Assembly (NCBI RefSeq): GCF_025465275.1
Contig: NZ_JAODNK010000186.1
Location: forward strand, 1-51,327
Length of the DNA: 51,327 nucleotides
Direction: 5' to 3'
DNA from: Nocardia sp.
GTDB lineage: Bacteria > Actinomycetota > Actinomycetes > Mycobacteriales > Mycobacteriaceae
A program made the position numbers and the translations under genes. Under the pieces are notes generated by a model. That model ran no database searches and was not told the DNA's origin. It saw only the letters and a program-made list of their open reading frames with translations. Shown here piece after piece: positions 25,275 to 34,023 of this stretch; positions within the stretch are counted from its first letter, which is position 1, and each line of letters opens with the position of its first letter.

Positions 25275-26408
25275 TCAGTTACTCCCGGCTGCCTGGAGCT
25301 GTTCGGTGGTGGCGCCGAGCAATTCCTCCCACGAGGTCACGAACTTGTCGACGCCCTCGACCTCGAGCACACCGAATACCTCGTCCAGATTCACGCCGGC
25401 GGCGGCGATCTTGTCGAAGATCTCCTGCGCGGCCGGACCGGTGCCGGACATGGTGTCGCCGGCGACCTCGCCATGATCGGCGAAGGCCGCCAGGGTCTTC
25501 TCCGGGACGGTGTTCACCGTGTTCGGCGCCACCAGCTCGGAGATGTACATGGTGTCCGGGTAATCCGGGTTCTTCACACCGGTCGAGGCCCACAGCGCGC
25601 GCTGCCGATTGGCCCCGCCCGCCGCCGACAGCCGCGCGAACACCGAAGTGTGCTTGCCGCCGTCGAATACGTCCTGGTAGGCGGCGTAGGCCAAGCGCGC
25701 GTTGGCGATTCCGGCCTTACCGCGCAGTGCGAGGGCCTCGGGGGTGCCGATGGCCTCGAGCCGCTTGTCGATCTCCGAGTCCACGCGGGAGACGAAGAAC
25801 GAAGCGACGGAATGGATCTTGGCGAGATCGTGGCCCGCGGTGTGCGCATTGGTCAGGCCGTCGAGGTACGCGCCCATGACCGAGAGGTAGCGCTCGACCG
25901 AGAAGATCAGCGTCACATTCACGCTGATGCCCTCCGCGATCACCCGCGTGATGGCCGGAATACCGGCCTCGGTGGCGGGAATCTTGATGAACAGGTTGGG
26001 CCGGTCCACGATCTTCCACAGCTCGATGGCCTGGGCGACCGTGCCGTCCTCGTCGAAGGCCAGACGCGGATCGACCTCGATGGAGACACGGCCGTCGGTG
26101 CCGCCGGAAGCCTTGAAGACCTCGGCGAACACATCGCAGGCCGAGCGCACGTCATCGGTGGTGATGGTGCGAATGGCGGAATCGACATCGGCGCCACGGG
26201 CAGCGAGCTCGCCGACCTGGGCGTCGTAGTCGTGGCCCTTGGAGAGCGCACCCTGGAAGATGGTCGGGTTGGTGGTGACGCCGACAATGCTCCACGTATT
26301 GATCAGGTCCTGCAGATTGCCGGACTTGATGCGACCACGCGAGAGATCATCGAGCCATACGGAAACCCCGGCGGCCGACAGGGCCGCGAGATTCGGGTTC
26401 TGGGTCAT
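25275..26408 (-). CDS. tal: Transaldolase
   Basis: 377 residues, the length of the actinobacterial transaldolase subfamily. Motifs: GVTTNPTIFQGA near the N-terminus, the Schiff-base lysine in NLFIKIPATEAG (about residue 137), ISVNVTLIFSVERY, and FFVSRVDSEID. It moves a dihydroxyacetone unit between sedoheptulose-7-phosphate and glyceraldehyde-3-phosphate. It starts 5 bp after the tkt stop; second gene of the operon. Confidence 0.97.
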   Translation of the reverse strand: MTQNPNLAALSAAGVSVWLDDLSRGRIKSGNLQDLINTWSIVGVTTNPTIFQGALSKGHDYDAQVGELAARGADVDSAIRTITTDDVRSACDVFAEVFKASGGTDGRVSIEVDPRLAFDEDGTVAQAIELWKIVDRPNLFIKIPATEAGIPAITRVIAEGISVNVTLIFSVERYLSVMGAYLDGLTNAHTAGHDLAKIHSVASFFVSRVDSEIDKRLEAIGTPEALALRGKAGIANARLAYAAYQDVFDGGKHTSVFARLSAAGGANRQRALWASTGVKNPDYPDTMYISELVAPNTVNTVPEKTLAAFADHGEVAGDTMSGTGPAAQEIFDKIAAAGVNLDEVFGVLEVEGVDKFVTSWEELLGATTEQLQAAGSN

Positions 26409-26413
26409 GTGGA

Positions 26414-28558
26414 CTATCCCTTCACCTTGGCGAGCGAGCGCTGCGCGGCAGCGACGGTGGCTTCGGTAGTGATACCGAACTCGCGGAACAGCGTCTTGTA
26501 ATCGGCCGAGGCGCCGAAATGCTCGATCGACACGATCTCACCGGCATCACCGACGAATCGGTACCAGGGCATTGCGATCCCGGCTTCCACCGAGACACGC
26601 GCCTTGACCGAAGGCGGCAGCACCTGATCGCGGTAGGACTGATCCTGCGCGTCGAACCACTCGACACACGGCATCGACACTACGCGCGTGCCGATACCCT
26701 CCGCCTCGAGCGCGGTGCGCGCGTCGACCGCCAGCTGCAGTTCCGAACCGGTGGCGATCAGGATCACCTGCGGTGTGGCAGTGGAGGATTCGGCCAGCAC
26801 GTAACCGCCCTTGCGGACGCCGTCGTAGCTGGTGCCCTCCTGGATCGGCAGATCCTGGCGGGTCAGCGCCAGCGCGGACGGGCCGTCCTGGTGCGGGGCG
26901 TCCGACGGCACGAAGTGCGAATGCCGTTCCGCGGAGTCACGTTCCAGAATGGTGCGCCAGGCATAGCTGGTCTCATTGGCGTCTCCCGGGCGGACGACAT
27001 TCAGGCCCGGGATGGCGCGCAGTGCGGCGAGGTGCTCGATCGGCTGGTGGGTCGGGCCGTCCTCGCCCAGACCGATGGAGTCGTGCGTCCACACGTAGGT
27101 GACCGGGGTGCGCATAAGCGCGCCCAGGCGCACGGCGGGACGCATGTAATCGGAGAACACCAGGAAGGTGCCACCGTACGGACGCGTGGGACCGTGCAGC
27201 GCAATGCCGTTCAGGATGGAACCCATGGCGTGCTCACGCACACCGAAGTGCAGGGTGCGGCCGTAGGGGTTGGCCTTCCACATACCGGTCGAGATCGACT
27301 CCGGGCCGAAGCTCGGGCTGTTCGGCATGGTGGTGTTGTTGGACTCGGCGAGGTCGGCCGAGCCGCCCCACAGCTCCGGCAGCACCGGGGCGAGCGCCGC
27401 GAGCACCGCGCCGGACGCCTTACGGGTGGCCATGCCCTTCTGGTCGGCGGGCCAGGTCGGCAGCTGGGCGGACCAGCCGGCGGGGAGGCTGCGAGTCTGC
27501 AGGCGATCGAAGAGCGCCTTGTTCGCCGGGTTGGCAGCGGCCCACGCGTCGAACTGGTCCTGCCACACGGCCTTGGCGGCCTTCGCGCGATCGGCGACCT
27601 GGCTGCGGGTGTGCGCGATGACCGCTTCGTCGACCTCGAAGCTCTGCTCCGGATCGAAGCCCAGGATCTTCTTGGTGGCGGCGACCTCGTCCTTGCCCAG
27701 CGCCGCGCCGTGCGCGCCGCCGGTGTTCATCTTGGTCGGGGCCGGGTAGCCGATGATGGTGCGCAGCACGATGATCGACGGCTTGTCGGTCACGGCCTGC
27801 GCCGCGGCGACGGCCTCTTCGATACCGGTGACATTCTCGCCACCCTCGACGATCTGCACATGCCAGTCGTAGGCGCGGTAGCGCGCGGCGACATCCTCGG
27901 TGAAGGCGATGGTGGTGTCGTCTTCGATGGAGATGCGGTTGTCGTCGTAGAACAGGATCAGGTTGCCCAGCTGCTGGGTACCGGCCAGCGAGGACGCCTC
28001 GGAGGTGACGCCCTCCTCCATATCGCCATCGGAGGCGATGACGTAGATGAAGTGGTCGAAGGCGCTTTCGCCCTGCGCCGCTTCGGGATCGAACAGACCG
28101 CGCTCACGCCGCGACGCCATCGACATGCCGATTGCCGAGGCCAGACCCTGGCCCAGCGGGCCGGTGGTGATCTCCACGCCCTTGGTGTGCCGGTACTCCG
28201 GGTGGCCCGGGGTCAGCGAGCCCCAGGTGCGCAGGCTCTCGAGGTCGCTGAGCTCCAGTCCGAAGCCCGCCAGGTAGAGCTGCACGTACTGGGTGAGGCT
28301 GGAGTGGCCGCAGGACAGCACGAAACGATCGCGGCCCACCCACTCCGGATCGCTGGGATCGATCCGCATGATGCGCTGAAAAAGGGTGTACGCCAACGGC
28401 GCCAGGCTCATTGCGGTGCCCGGATGGCCATTGCCTACCTTCTGTACCGCGTCCGCGGCGAGGACCCGGGCCGTATCCACGGCTCTGGTGTCCACTTCGG
28501 ACCAGTCGGTGGGGTGATGCGGCTGAGTGAGGGCGCGGATGTCGTCTGTGACTGACAC
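26414..28558 (-). CDS. tkt: Transketolase
   Basis: 714 residues from GTG 28558, nine bases after AGGAGA; the frame is open to 28642 but the extension is not conserved. TPP-binding motifs VGNGHPGTAMSLAPLAY and ASDGDMEEGVTSEASSLAG (GDG...N-type site continuing to LILFYDDNRISIE), the catalytic glutamate in HFGVREHAMGSI, and the C-terminal transketolase domain with LIATGSELQLAVDA. It transfers two-carbon units in the non-oxidative pentose phosphate pathway. First gene of tkt-tal-zwf-opcA-pgl; ctaB is divergent. Confidence 0.97.
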   Translation of the reverse strand: MSVTDDIRALTQPHHPTDWSEVDTRAVDTARVLAADAVQKVGNGHPGTAMSLAPLAYTLFQRIMRIDPSDPEWVGRDRFVLSCGHSSLTQYVQLYLAGFGLELSDLESLRTWGSLTPGHPEYRHTKGVEITTGPLGQGLASAIGMSMASRRERGLFDPEAAQGESAFDHFIYVIASDGDMEEGVTSEASSLAGTQQLGNLILFYDDNRISIEDDTTIAFTEDVAARYRAYDWHVQIVEGGENVTGIEEAVAAAQAVTDKPSIIVLRTIIGYPAPTKMNTGGAHGAALGKDEVAATKKILGFDPEQSFEVDEAVIAHTRSQVADRAKAAKAVWQDQFDAWAAANPANKALFDRLQTRSLPAGWSAQLPTWPADQKGMATRKASGAVLAALAPVLPELWGGSADLAESNNTTMPNSPSFGPESISTGMWKANPYGRTLHFGVREHAMGSILNGIALHGPTRPYGGTFLVFSDYMRPAVRLGALMRTPVTYVWTHDSIGLGEDGPTHQPIEHLAALRAIPGLNVVRPGDANETSYAWRTILERDSAERHSHFVPSDAPHQDGPSALALTRQDLPIQEGTSYDGVRKGGYVLAESSTATPQVILIATGSELQLAVDARTALEAEGIGTRVVSMPCVEWFDAQDQSYRDQVLPPSVKARVSVEAGIAMPWYRFVGDAGEIVSIEHFGASADYKTLFREFGITTEATVAAAQRSLAKVKG

Positions 28559-28950
28559 GACCGAGGTTCTCCTGACCTTCTCGTGAACACTGAGGTTGTC
28601 GGCGGGCTCGCTGGCGGGGTGATGCGCGATGCGCCGACTCAATCATCCGACAGCGCACCGGACTACCCACCACCCTAAAGGTGGCCGTTTCCGCGCCACG
28701 CGGGAACCCGCGTTCACCGGCCGTCGTGTCGTGGTTCGTAGCCTCGTGCGGACCAGTTTGTGACCCGGCTGCGGTCCCGTCGCGGACATATCTCGGTGCG
28801 CCCGCGCCGGACCTGGACGAGAGCACGGTCGGCGTGGGTCTACCATGCTCTGTAGTAGTAGCCGCGCCGCCACTGACTCCTTTCTAGGGAACGGCCGAGC
28901 GCGCTGCTGTTCCAGACCGGATCAAGATGCACGGCGTGCGAGGAGAAACA
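28559..28950. other. Divergent promoter region between tkt and ctaB
   Basis: 392 bp without a gene. It must carry the promoters of the pentose phosphate operon and of ctaB. A small hairpin CCACC-CTAAA-GGTGG is at 28670-28684, and a TACCAT hexamer near 28847 could be a -10 box for ctaB. I found no strong operator. Confidence 0.4.
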
Positions 28951-29937
28951 GTGCGGATTGGGCAACAGCCGGGTGGCGCTCACGGCTCCTCCGGAACGGT
29001 GCTGACCGACCGCGTCACAGGCAGTGGGCCGCTGGCATCGACGACCAGGCGAGTACTCGCTTACATCGCGCTCACCAAGCCCCGCGTGATCGAGCTGCTG
29101 CTGGTAGCAACGATTCCCACCATGCTGCTGGCTGATCGCGGGCATGCGGATCTGCGGCTGATCCTCGTCACGCTGTTCGGTGGCTGGATGGGTGCGGCCA
29201 GCGCGAACACGCTGAACTGTGTCGCGGACGCCGATATCGACAAGGTGATGAAGCGGACCTCCAAGCGTCCGCTCGCTCGTGAGGCGGTGCCCACGCGCAA
29301 TGCCGCGATCTTCGGCATCGTGCTCGGCCTGGGTTCCTTCGCCTGGCTGTGGTGGCAGGCCAATCTGCTCAGCGGTGTGCTGGTCGTCGCGACGATTCTG
29401 TTCTACGTCTTCGTCTACACCCTCGGCCTCAAGCGCCGTACCTCACAGAATGTGGTGTGGGGCGGCGCGGCCGGTTGCATGCCCGCCCTGGTCGGCTGGT
29501 CCGCGGTGACCGGGACGATCGGCTGGCCCGCGATCGTGCTGTTCCTGGTCATCTTCTTCTGGACGCCGCCGCACACCTGGGCGCTGGCCATGCGCTACAA
29601 GGAGGACTACAAGGCCGCGGGCGTTCCGATGCTCCCGGTTGTGGCCACCGAAGAGGTCGTCACCAAGCAGATCGTCATCTACACCTGGCTGACCGTATTG
29701 GCCACGCTGGCTTTGGCTCCGGCCGCCGGCGCCATCTACGCCGCCGTGGCGATTGTCGCGGGCGCCTGGTTCCTGCTGATGGCGCACCAGCTGTACTCGG
29801 GCGTGCGTCGCGGTGAGCCGGTGAAGCCGCTGCGTCTGTTCCTGCAGTCGAACAACTATCTCGCGGTGGTGTTCTGCGGTCTGGCCGTGGACTCGGTCAT
29901 GGGGTGGCACACGCTGGGGCACATCGCCTTCGGGTGA
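28951..29937 (+). CDS. ctaB: Protoheme IX farnesyltransferase (heme O synthase)
   Basis: 328 residues from GTG 28951 with AGGAG upstream. UbiA-family membrane protein with eight or nine helices. The prenyl-diphosphate/Mg sites are seen as ANTLNCVADADIDKVMKRT and YTLGLKRRTSQN (second loop), with PHTWALAMRYKEDY typical of CyoE/CtaB. It farnesylates heme B to heme O for the aa3-type oxidase; CtaA, encoded 21 kb on, makes heme A. Divergent from tkt, as in mycobacteria. Confidence 0.96.
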   Translation: MRIGQQPGGAHGSSGTVLTDRVTGSGPLASTTRRVLAYIALTKPRVIELLLVATIPTMLLADRGHADLRLILVTLFGGWMGAASANTLNCVADADIDKVMKRTSKRPLAREAVPTRNAAIFGIVLGLGSFAWLWWQANLLSGVLVVATILFYVFVYTLGLKRRTSQNVVWGGAAGCMPALVGWSAVTGTIGWPAIVLFLVIFFWTPPHTWALAMRYKEDYKAAGVPMLPVVATEEVVTKQIVIYTWLTVLATLALAPAAGAIYAAVAIVAGAWFLLMAHQLYSGVRRGEPVKPLRLFLQSNNYLAVVFCGLAVDSVMGWHTLGHIAFG

Positions 29938-29951
29938 CCATCGACAAAACG

Positions 29952-29987
29952 AAACTGCCGCCGGGCCCAAAGGCTCGGCGGCAGTTT
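29952..29987. terminator. Bidirectional terminator after ctaB
   Basis: 12-bp arms AAACTGCCGCCG and CGGCGGCAGTTT around a 12-nt loop, followed by GCTATT. It ends 1 bp before the stop of the convergent gene at 29989, so it can serve both. Confidence 0.85.
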
Positions 29988-29988
29988 G

Positions 29989-30684
29989 CTATTGAACTGA
30001 GGTGCTGTGCACCTGAGGTGCAATGATCTGTGGCTCCTCGATCGGAGGTGCATCGATCTGGGGTGTCTCGATCGGAGGTGCATCGATCTGGGTTGCATGG
30101 AGCTGTGGTGAATTATTCTGATCTGTGGTGAGGGCTTCCAGCTCAGCCTGTAGTTCAGCGACCTCGGCGGCCCGTTCGTCGCGCAATTGCTCCTGCTCGG
30201 CGAGGCTGGCACGCAGATTGTCGATGACGTCTTCGACAGCGGCCAAGTTTCGGTCGGCCCCCGCCAGCATCCACCCCAGCACCGCGGGGCGATCCACCTC
30301 ACTGCTCACAGCCTTGACCCACGTCACCACGTAGTGGAGCCACTGCGGCTGCTTCGGCATCGTCTCTTTTTCGTCCCAGCCGCGCCGCAACGCCATTTTG
30401 TTGGAGAAGATCCGCTCCCCGGTGGTCCCCTGCGCGAGCGTATTGACGTGTACCAGGCTCAGCTTGCCCGCACTGGTCACGACCACATGCAGTCGGTAAT
30501 GCCCGGCCAGATGCATGCGCAATTCCGCCGCGCCGCGCCCGTCAGCGTCCATTGCGCCGAGCCAAGGCCCTTCCGCCGCATCGATAATCGACTCCAGCAC
30601 CCCCAGTTGACCGACCCCGCGCCGCAGTCGCGTAGCCCGCCGACGTAGGTCGTCCGGCGTATCGGACATCTGATCCCAGTGCAT
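29989..30684 (-). CDS. Hypothetical protein with coiled coil and Pro/Ile-rich repeat tail
   Basis: 231 residues from ATG 30684; ATG 30669 (MSDTPDDL) is an alternative. The N-terminal ~120 residues (RRRATRLRRGVGQLGVLESI; GHYRLHVVVTSAGKLSLVHV) form a mixed alpha/beta domain that I do not recognise. Residues about 155-190 are a likely coiled coil (LRASLAEQEQLRDERAAEVA, then ELQAELEAL). The last ~40 residues contain a decapeptide repeat, QIDAPPIETP then QIDAPPIEEP, encoded by a 30-bp tandem repeat. The frame runs on to 31140, but that part overlaps the reductase gene. Looks cytoplasmic; function unknown. Confidence 0.65.
   Translation of the reverse strand: MHWDQMSDTPDDLRRRATRLRRGVGQLGVLESIIDAAEGPWLGAMDADGRGAAELRMHLAGHYRLHVVVTSAGKLSLVHVNTLAQGTTGERIFSNKMALRRGWDEKETMPKQPQWLHYVVTWVKAVSSEVDRPAVLGWMLAGADRNLAAVEDVIDNLRASLAEQEQLRDERAAEVAELQAELEALTTDQNNSPQLHATQIDAPPIETPQIDAPPIEEPQIIAPQVHSTSVQ
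30028..30092. repeat. 30-bp tandem repeat in the 3' end of the hypothetical gene
   Basis: A 26-bp exact copy at 30037-30062 and 30067-30092, period 30 bp, with a degenerate third unit beyond. In-frame (10 codons), so copy changes would lengthen or shorten the QIDAPPIE tail without frameshift. Confidence 0.85.
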
Positions 30685-30767
30685 AGCACCCGCTCTCTCA
30701 TCACCCGGCCCCGACGAACAACATATATGCGGACAGTCGCCCAGTACGCGAACGACGGTCCTGTCGG

Positions 30768-31397
30768 TTATGCCGTGCCGTGTGCGACTTCGAGGGGTGG
30801 CAGAACCGCCTGCGCGTCTTCTCCGGCGAACCACATGCCGATCACGAATGCGGCTGTTGCCTCCAACAGGCCCGCGCGATCGAGGCCGCCGGCATTGATG
30901 GGATGGCAGCCGAGGGCCTCGACCAGCGGGATCGCGTCGGCTACCGCGGCGGGCTCGCCGCACAGGGGGACTGCCACCGGACGGCCGGCGAATACGGGCG
31001 GCGTCATTCGCCACACGTCCACGTGGCAGAGGTTGAACGCCTTCACCACACGCGCCCCCGACTGCTCGGCGAAATTCTCGGCTGCCGAACGGCCATCGGT
31101 CTTCAATGTGAACGATCCGGGGACAAGCGGATTGGTGCAATCGATCACGATTCGTCCATTCAGTGGCCCGGCGTCGGCCAGCACCTCCGGCGCGGCGTCG
31201 TACGGCACGGCCAGCAGCAATGCCTCGCCGAAAGCAGCAACCTCGGCGAGTGAACCAGCCACCGCGCCGATCCGCTGCGCGAGTTCCGCCGCGTGCTCGG
31301 CGCTGCGCCCGCCGACTCGCACCTCATGCCCGGCCCGGGCCCACTGCCCGCCGAGCGCTTCCGCCATATTGCCCGTTCCGAGAATGCCGATCCGCAT
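30768..31397 (-). CDS. NADPH-dependent F420 reductase-like / NAD(P)-binding oxidoreductase
   Basis: 209 residues, ATG 31397 with GGAG eight bases upstream. N-terminal Rossmann GILGTGNMAEALG, then RVGGRSAEHAAEL (Arg fits NADPH), LLAVPYD, IVIDCTNPL, VVKAFNLCHVD and VPLCGEPAAV, the profile of the Fno/YjcK family. Many members reduce coenzyme F420 or act on unknown substrates. Divergent from an HxlR regulator 32 bp away, a common arrangement for reductases controlled by HxlR sensors. Confidence 0.85.
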   Translation of the reverse strand: MRIGILGTGNMAEALGGQWARAGHEVRVGGRSAEHAAELAQRIGAVAGSLAEVAAFGEALLLAVPYDAAPEVLADAGPLNGRIVIDCTNPLVPGSFTLKTDGRSAAENFAEQSGARVVKAFNLCHVDVWRMTPPVFAGRPVAVPLCGEPAAVADAIPLVEALGCHPINAGGLDRAGLLEATAAFVIGMWFAGEDAQAVLPPLEVAHGTA

Positions 31398-31429
31398 TTG
31401 CCTGTCTCCTCACATGGTTCGATGGATAC

Positions 31430-31819
31430 GTGGAAGACGTTAGGCAGCACGGTGATTACCATATGGTTCCCGGCAACCAGGTGCTGGCCGACTGCCGCGC
31501 CCGGCTGGGTCTGGATCTGCTGTCCAATACCTGGAACGGCGTCGCACTGTGGGCGCTGCGCCACGGCCCGTTGCGCCACAGCGAACTTCGCACCCGAGTC
31601 GGCAGCATCAGTGCGAAAGTTCTCACCGAGACCCTGCGCCGCCTCGAGTACAACGGTCTCCTCACCCGGACCGCCGGGAAATACGCCCTGACACCCCTCG
31701 GCCATTCGCTGCTCGGCCCGATAGAACTCATCGCCCAATGGGCCCACGACCACGGCGACGAGGTAATGGAAGCCCAGGACCGCGCTGACGCGCCAGCCTC
31801 TGAGCTGCGCGGCGTGTGA
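31430..31819 (+). CDS. HxlR family winged-helix transcriptional regulator
   Basis: 129 residues from GTG 31430; ATG at 31460 (MVPGNQV) is a shorter option. The HxlR core is clear: LDLLSNTWNGVALWALRHGP, then HSELRTRVGSISAKVLTETL and RRLEYNGLLTR, with the wing YALTPLGHSLL. One cysteine precedes the domain (ADCRARLG), where HxlR proteins often carry a redox- or aldehyde-sensing cysteine. It likely controls the divergent reductase and itself; the short gap leaves little space for separate promoters. Confidence 0.88.
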   Translation: MEDVRQHGDYHMVPGNQVLADCRARLGLDLLSNTWNGVALWALRHGPLRHSELRTRVGSISAKVLTETLRRLEYNGLLTRTAGKYALTPLGHSLLGPIELIAQWAHDHGDEVMEAQDRADAPASELRGV

Positions 31820-31915
31820 CGTAATCCATTCCGCAGGTTGGTGATTCGCCGAGGTAGATTCGAGCCGTTCGCCGCGCTGCTGCAGCGGATTCGATTCTCA
31901 CCGGGGGAGGATTCA

Positions 31916-32785
31916 ATGATGAGTCGGAGCGATTCGGGAATACGTCGGCGGGGATGGCTACTGGCTGTGGGAATTGTCCCGATGATGGCTATGACGCCAT
32001 CGGCGGCCGCTGAGCCGGCGCCTCCTCCCGCACCATTGATCAGCCCTATCAGTCCCGGCGGCGACAACTACAGCGGATATGCCGCCGTTGCTCCGTCATT
32101 CAAGGTTCTCTCCGCGCAGTGGAAGATGCCGACGCTCACGTGCCCGCCCTTCGGCGACCTCGGTGGCGCGGTGAACGGTGTGGTCAATTCGGTCCTGACC
32201 GGTGGGTCCGTCTTCCGCGTGCCCGGCCTGCTCGCCCATCCCGGTGCCGCGCTCGGAACCCTGATGATTCCGCATTTCGGCCCATGGATCGGGCTGGTCG
32301 GGATGGGTCCGGGCGGGGACCGCACGCTCATCCAGACCGGAACCATCGGCGAGTGCGACGCCGGAGTGCCGCATTATTTCGGATTCTTCGAGACCCCCTC
32401 CTTCAGTAACCAGGAGGGAATGCCGACCCCGGATGCCGACACCCCGGACAATCGCTGGAATACGCCGCCGACCATCCCGGGCGACGAGGTAGCGGCAACC
32501 ATCACCTGGGACGGCCGAACCAATTACCACCTGGCAGTCGCCGACACCACCCAGGGCTGGCATTACGGAGCAACCTTCCAAAGCCCGGTAATCCCGACCG
32601 CAGCCCTCGCGGTGGTCGAGGGCATCCCGTACAACGTCCCCGGCTTCACCTCCGTCACCTTCACCGGCGTCACCGCCGACGGCCGCCCCCTCGCCACCTA
32701 CAACCCCCAGTCACTATCGATCGCCGCACCCCACATCAGCCCCACCCCGATAACAGACGATTCCTTCACGATCCCCTCGCCCTGA
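31916..32785 (+). CDS. Secreted glutamic endopeptidase homologue (peptidase G1/A4, eqolisin-like)
   Basis: 289 residues from ATG 31916 (ATG 31919 alternative), after GGGGGAGG. Signal peptide: WLLAVGIVPMMAMTPSAAAE. The mature part has the G1 family landmarks: DNYSGYAAV near the N-terminus, SAQWKMPT, GPWIGLVGMG followed by LIQTGT (catalytic glutamine), and TAALAVVEGIPYN, where the glutamate corresponds to the E of the AEWIVE-type motif. Eqolisins use a Gln/Glu pair and act at acid pH. The match is by motif only; a proline-rich stretch (PAPPPAPLISPISP) links signal and domain. Confidence 0.7.
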   Translation: MMSRSDSGIRRRGWLLAVGIVPMMAMTPSAAAEPAPPPAPLISPISPGGDNYSGYAAVAPSFKVLSAQWKMPTLTCPPFGDLGGAVNGVVNSVLTGGSVFRVPGLLAHPGAALGTLMIPHFGPWIGLVGMGPGGDRTLIQTGTIGECDAGVPHYFGFFETPSFSNQEGMPTPDADTPDNRWNTPPTIPGDEVAATITWDGRTNYHLAVADTTQGWHYGATFQSPVIPTAALAVVEGIPYNVPGFTSVTFTGVTADGRPLATYNPQSLSIAAPHISPTPITDDSFTIPSP

Positions 32786-32805
32786 GGCGAAGCGCCCCAA
32801 TCGTT

Positions 32806-32837
32806 CCGAGGGGCGGCCGCCGCCGACCGCCCCTCGG
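32806..32837. terminator. Bidirectional hairpin terminator
   Basis: Perfect 11-bp arms CCGAGGGGCGG and CCGCCCCTCGG with a 10-nt loop, between the convergent peptidase and lipoprotein genes. Confidence 0.8.
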
Positions 32838-32850
32838 GATTACTCAACTG

Positions 32851-33579
32851 TCAGTTGCTGGGTGGGAACTGGCCGTTGGCCTGGACGGTCGTGCCGTTCA
32901 GAGTGAAGGTCACGATGCTCGGTCCGCCCTGCGGGCAGCAGAGCGCGTCATCGGCTTTCGCCCAGCGGTAGCGCACCGATACGACAGTGCGCGACTTGCC
33001 GAGCACCTCGGTGTAGCCGTACGGCTGGGAGGTGGCGGTGCCCAAATACGTGCCGTTGGTGAAGAACATGACGTGGGTGTACGGGTGGATATTGCCGGAA
33101 GTGACGGTCAGCCACGACAGCACGCCGTCACACCCGTCGGCGATCGGATCGTTGCTCGCACTCTCGATTTGCCAGGGGCCGGCCGATGTTGCGGCCAAAC
33201 GGGCAACGGCGTTGTGGGCGAGTTCGGAATTCAGGTCGAAGCACAGGTTGTGGCCGCTCCCGATCGGAGCAGCGACGGTGCTCGCCACCGGTGTACCGGG
33301 CGCGGGCTGCTGGTCAACGGCGGTGCCCGGCGCGGGCTGCTGATCCCCCGTGATGGTCGACACCGGGCCCGGATCCCCGGTGGTAGGCGCGGAGCCGCCA
33401 CTGTTCGGAGCATCGGTGGTCCGACCCGGCTGGGTCCCCGGTTGCGTGGCCTGTGACGATGCCGGGGTCGCAACCACACGCGACGTCGTCGTGGTACCGG
33501 CGGACTGCGAAGTCGTAGTCCCGCAAGCACTCACGGCCAGCGCAACACCCGCGACAAGAACAGCCGTCATGGCTTTCAT
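32851..33579 (-). CDS. LppP/LprE family lipoprotein
   Basis: 242 residues from ATG 33579 with GAGGGGA upstream. Signal sequence VLVAGVALAVSACG ends in a lipobox (VSAC), so the protein is probably lipid-anchored. A Thr/Ser/Pro/Gln-rich linker (about residues 20-105, with two DQQPAPGT copies) leads to the conserved domain: CFDLNSELAHNAVARL, DGCDGVLSWLTV, PYTHVMFFTNGTYLGTATSQ and VVSVRYRWAKADDA. This matches LppP/LprE of mycobacteria; function unknown, cell-envelope located. Confidence 0.85.
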   Translation of the reverse strand: MKAMTAVLVAGVALAVSACGTTTSQSAGTTTTSRVVATPASSQATQPGTQPGRTTDAPNSGGSAPTTGDPGPVSTITGDQQPAPGTAVDQQPAPGTPVASTVAAPIGSGHNLCFDLNSELAHNAVARLAATSAGPWQIESASNDPIADGCDGVLSWLTVTSGNIHPYTHVMFFTNGTYLGTATSQPYGYTEVLGKSRTVVSVRYRWAKADDALCCPQGGPSIVTFTLNGTTVQANGQFPPSN

Positions 33580-33819
33580 GAAATCCCCTCGAAAGTCGTT
33601 CCGGCACATCCGGATAAACGGTGTCCTCGCCGAAGGTACGACCTGCTCACCGGCACCCGATTCCCGACTCCCGCACCTCCGGAAGGACAACCTGAATATC
33701 GGACCGACCCGACTCCGTGTTAACCGGGAGTTCGCGCCGTGACCCCCAAACTTCCTGTGCCCCAAAGAATATGGGCAAGCCAGCGCCACTCGCCGCCCGG
33801 CAGTGCAGTATCGACAGTC

Positions 33820-34023
33820 CTAGCGGTCGAACTTGCCGGAGCGAACGGCCCCGGCAAACCGATCCCACTCCGCTCCACCGAATACCAGTGCCGCACATTG
33901 CGGATTCTTCGAGTCACGAACACCGACCTCGCCGTGGCCGAGGAACGCGATCTCAACACATTCGCCACCGGCTTGGCTGTAACTGCTCTTGAACCACCTT
34001 GTGCCGCATGGGTTCGTGTTCAC
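33820..34023 (-). CDS. DUF397 domain-containing protein
   Basis: 67 residues, GTG start overlapping the stop of the upstream XRE gene (GTGA). The DUF397 signature is complete: WFKSSYSQAGGECVEIAF, VGVRDSKNP, and FGGAEWDRFAGAVRSGKF. DUF397 proteins are partners of XRE/DUF5753 regulators in Streptomyces and Nocardia (WhiJ/AbaA-like pairs) and in some cases act as the small antagonist. The 4-bp overlap shows coupled translation with its partner. Confidence 0.95.
   Translation of the reverse strand: MNTNPCGTRWFKSSYSQAGGECVEIAFLGHGEVGVRDSKNPQCAALVFGGAEWDRFAGAVRSGKFDR

Noticed and set aside
26519..28555. A 678-codon open frame opposite transketolase
   Set aside because: Spans nearly exactly the tkt gene in antisense and has shadow composition.
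30028..30092. Possible CRISPR-like array
   Set aside because: Only two exact copies with 4-bp spacers, in frame inside a gene; it is a coding tandem repeat.
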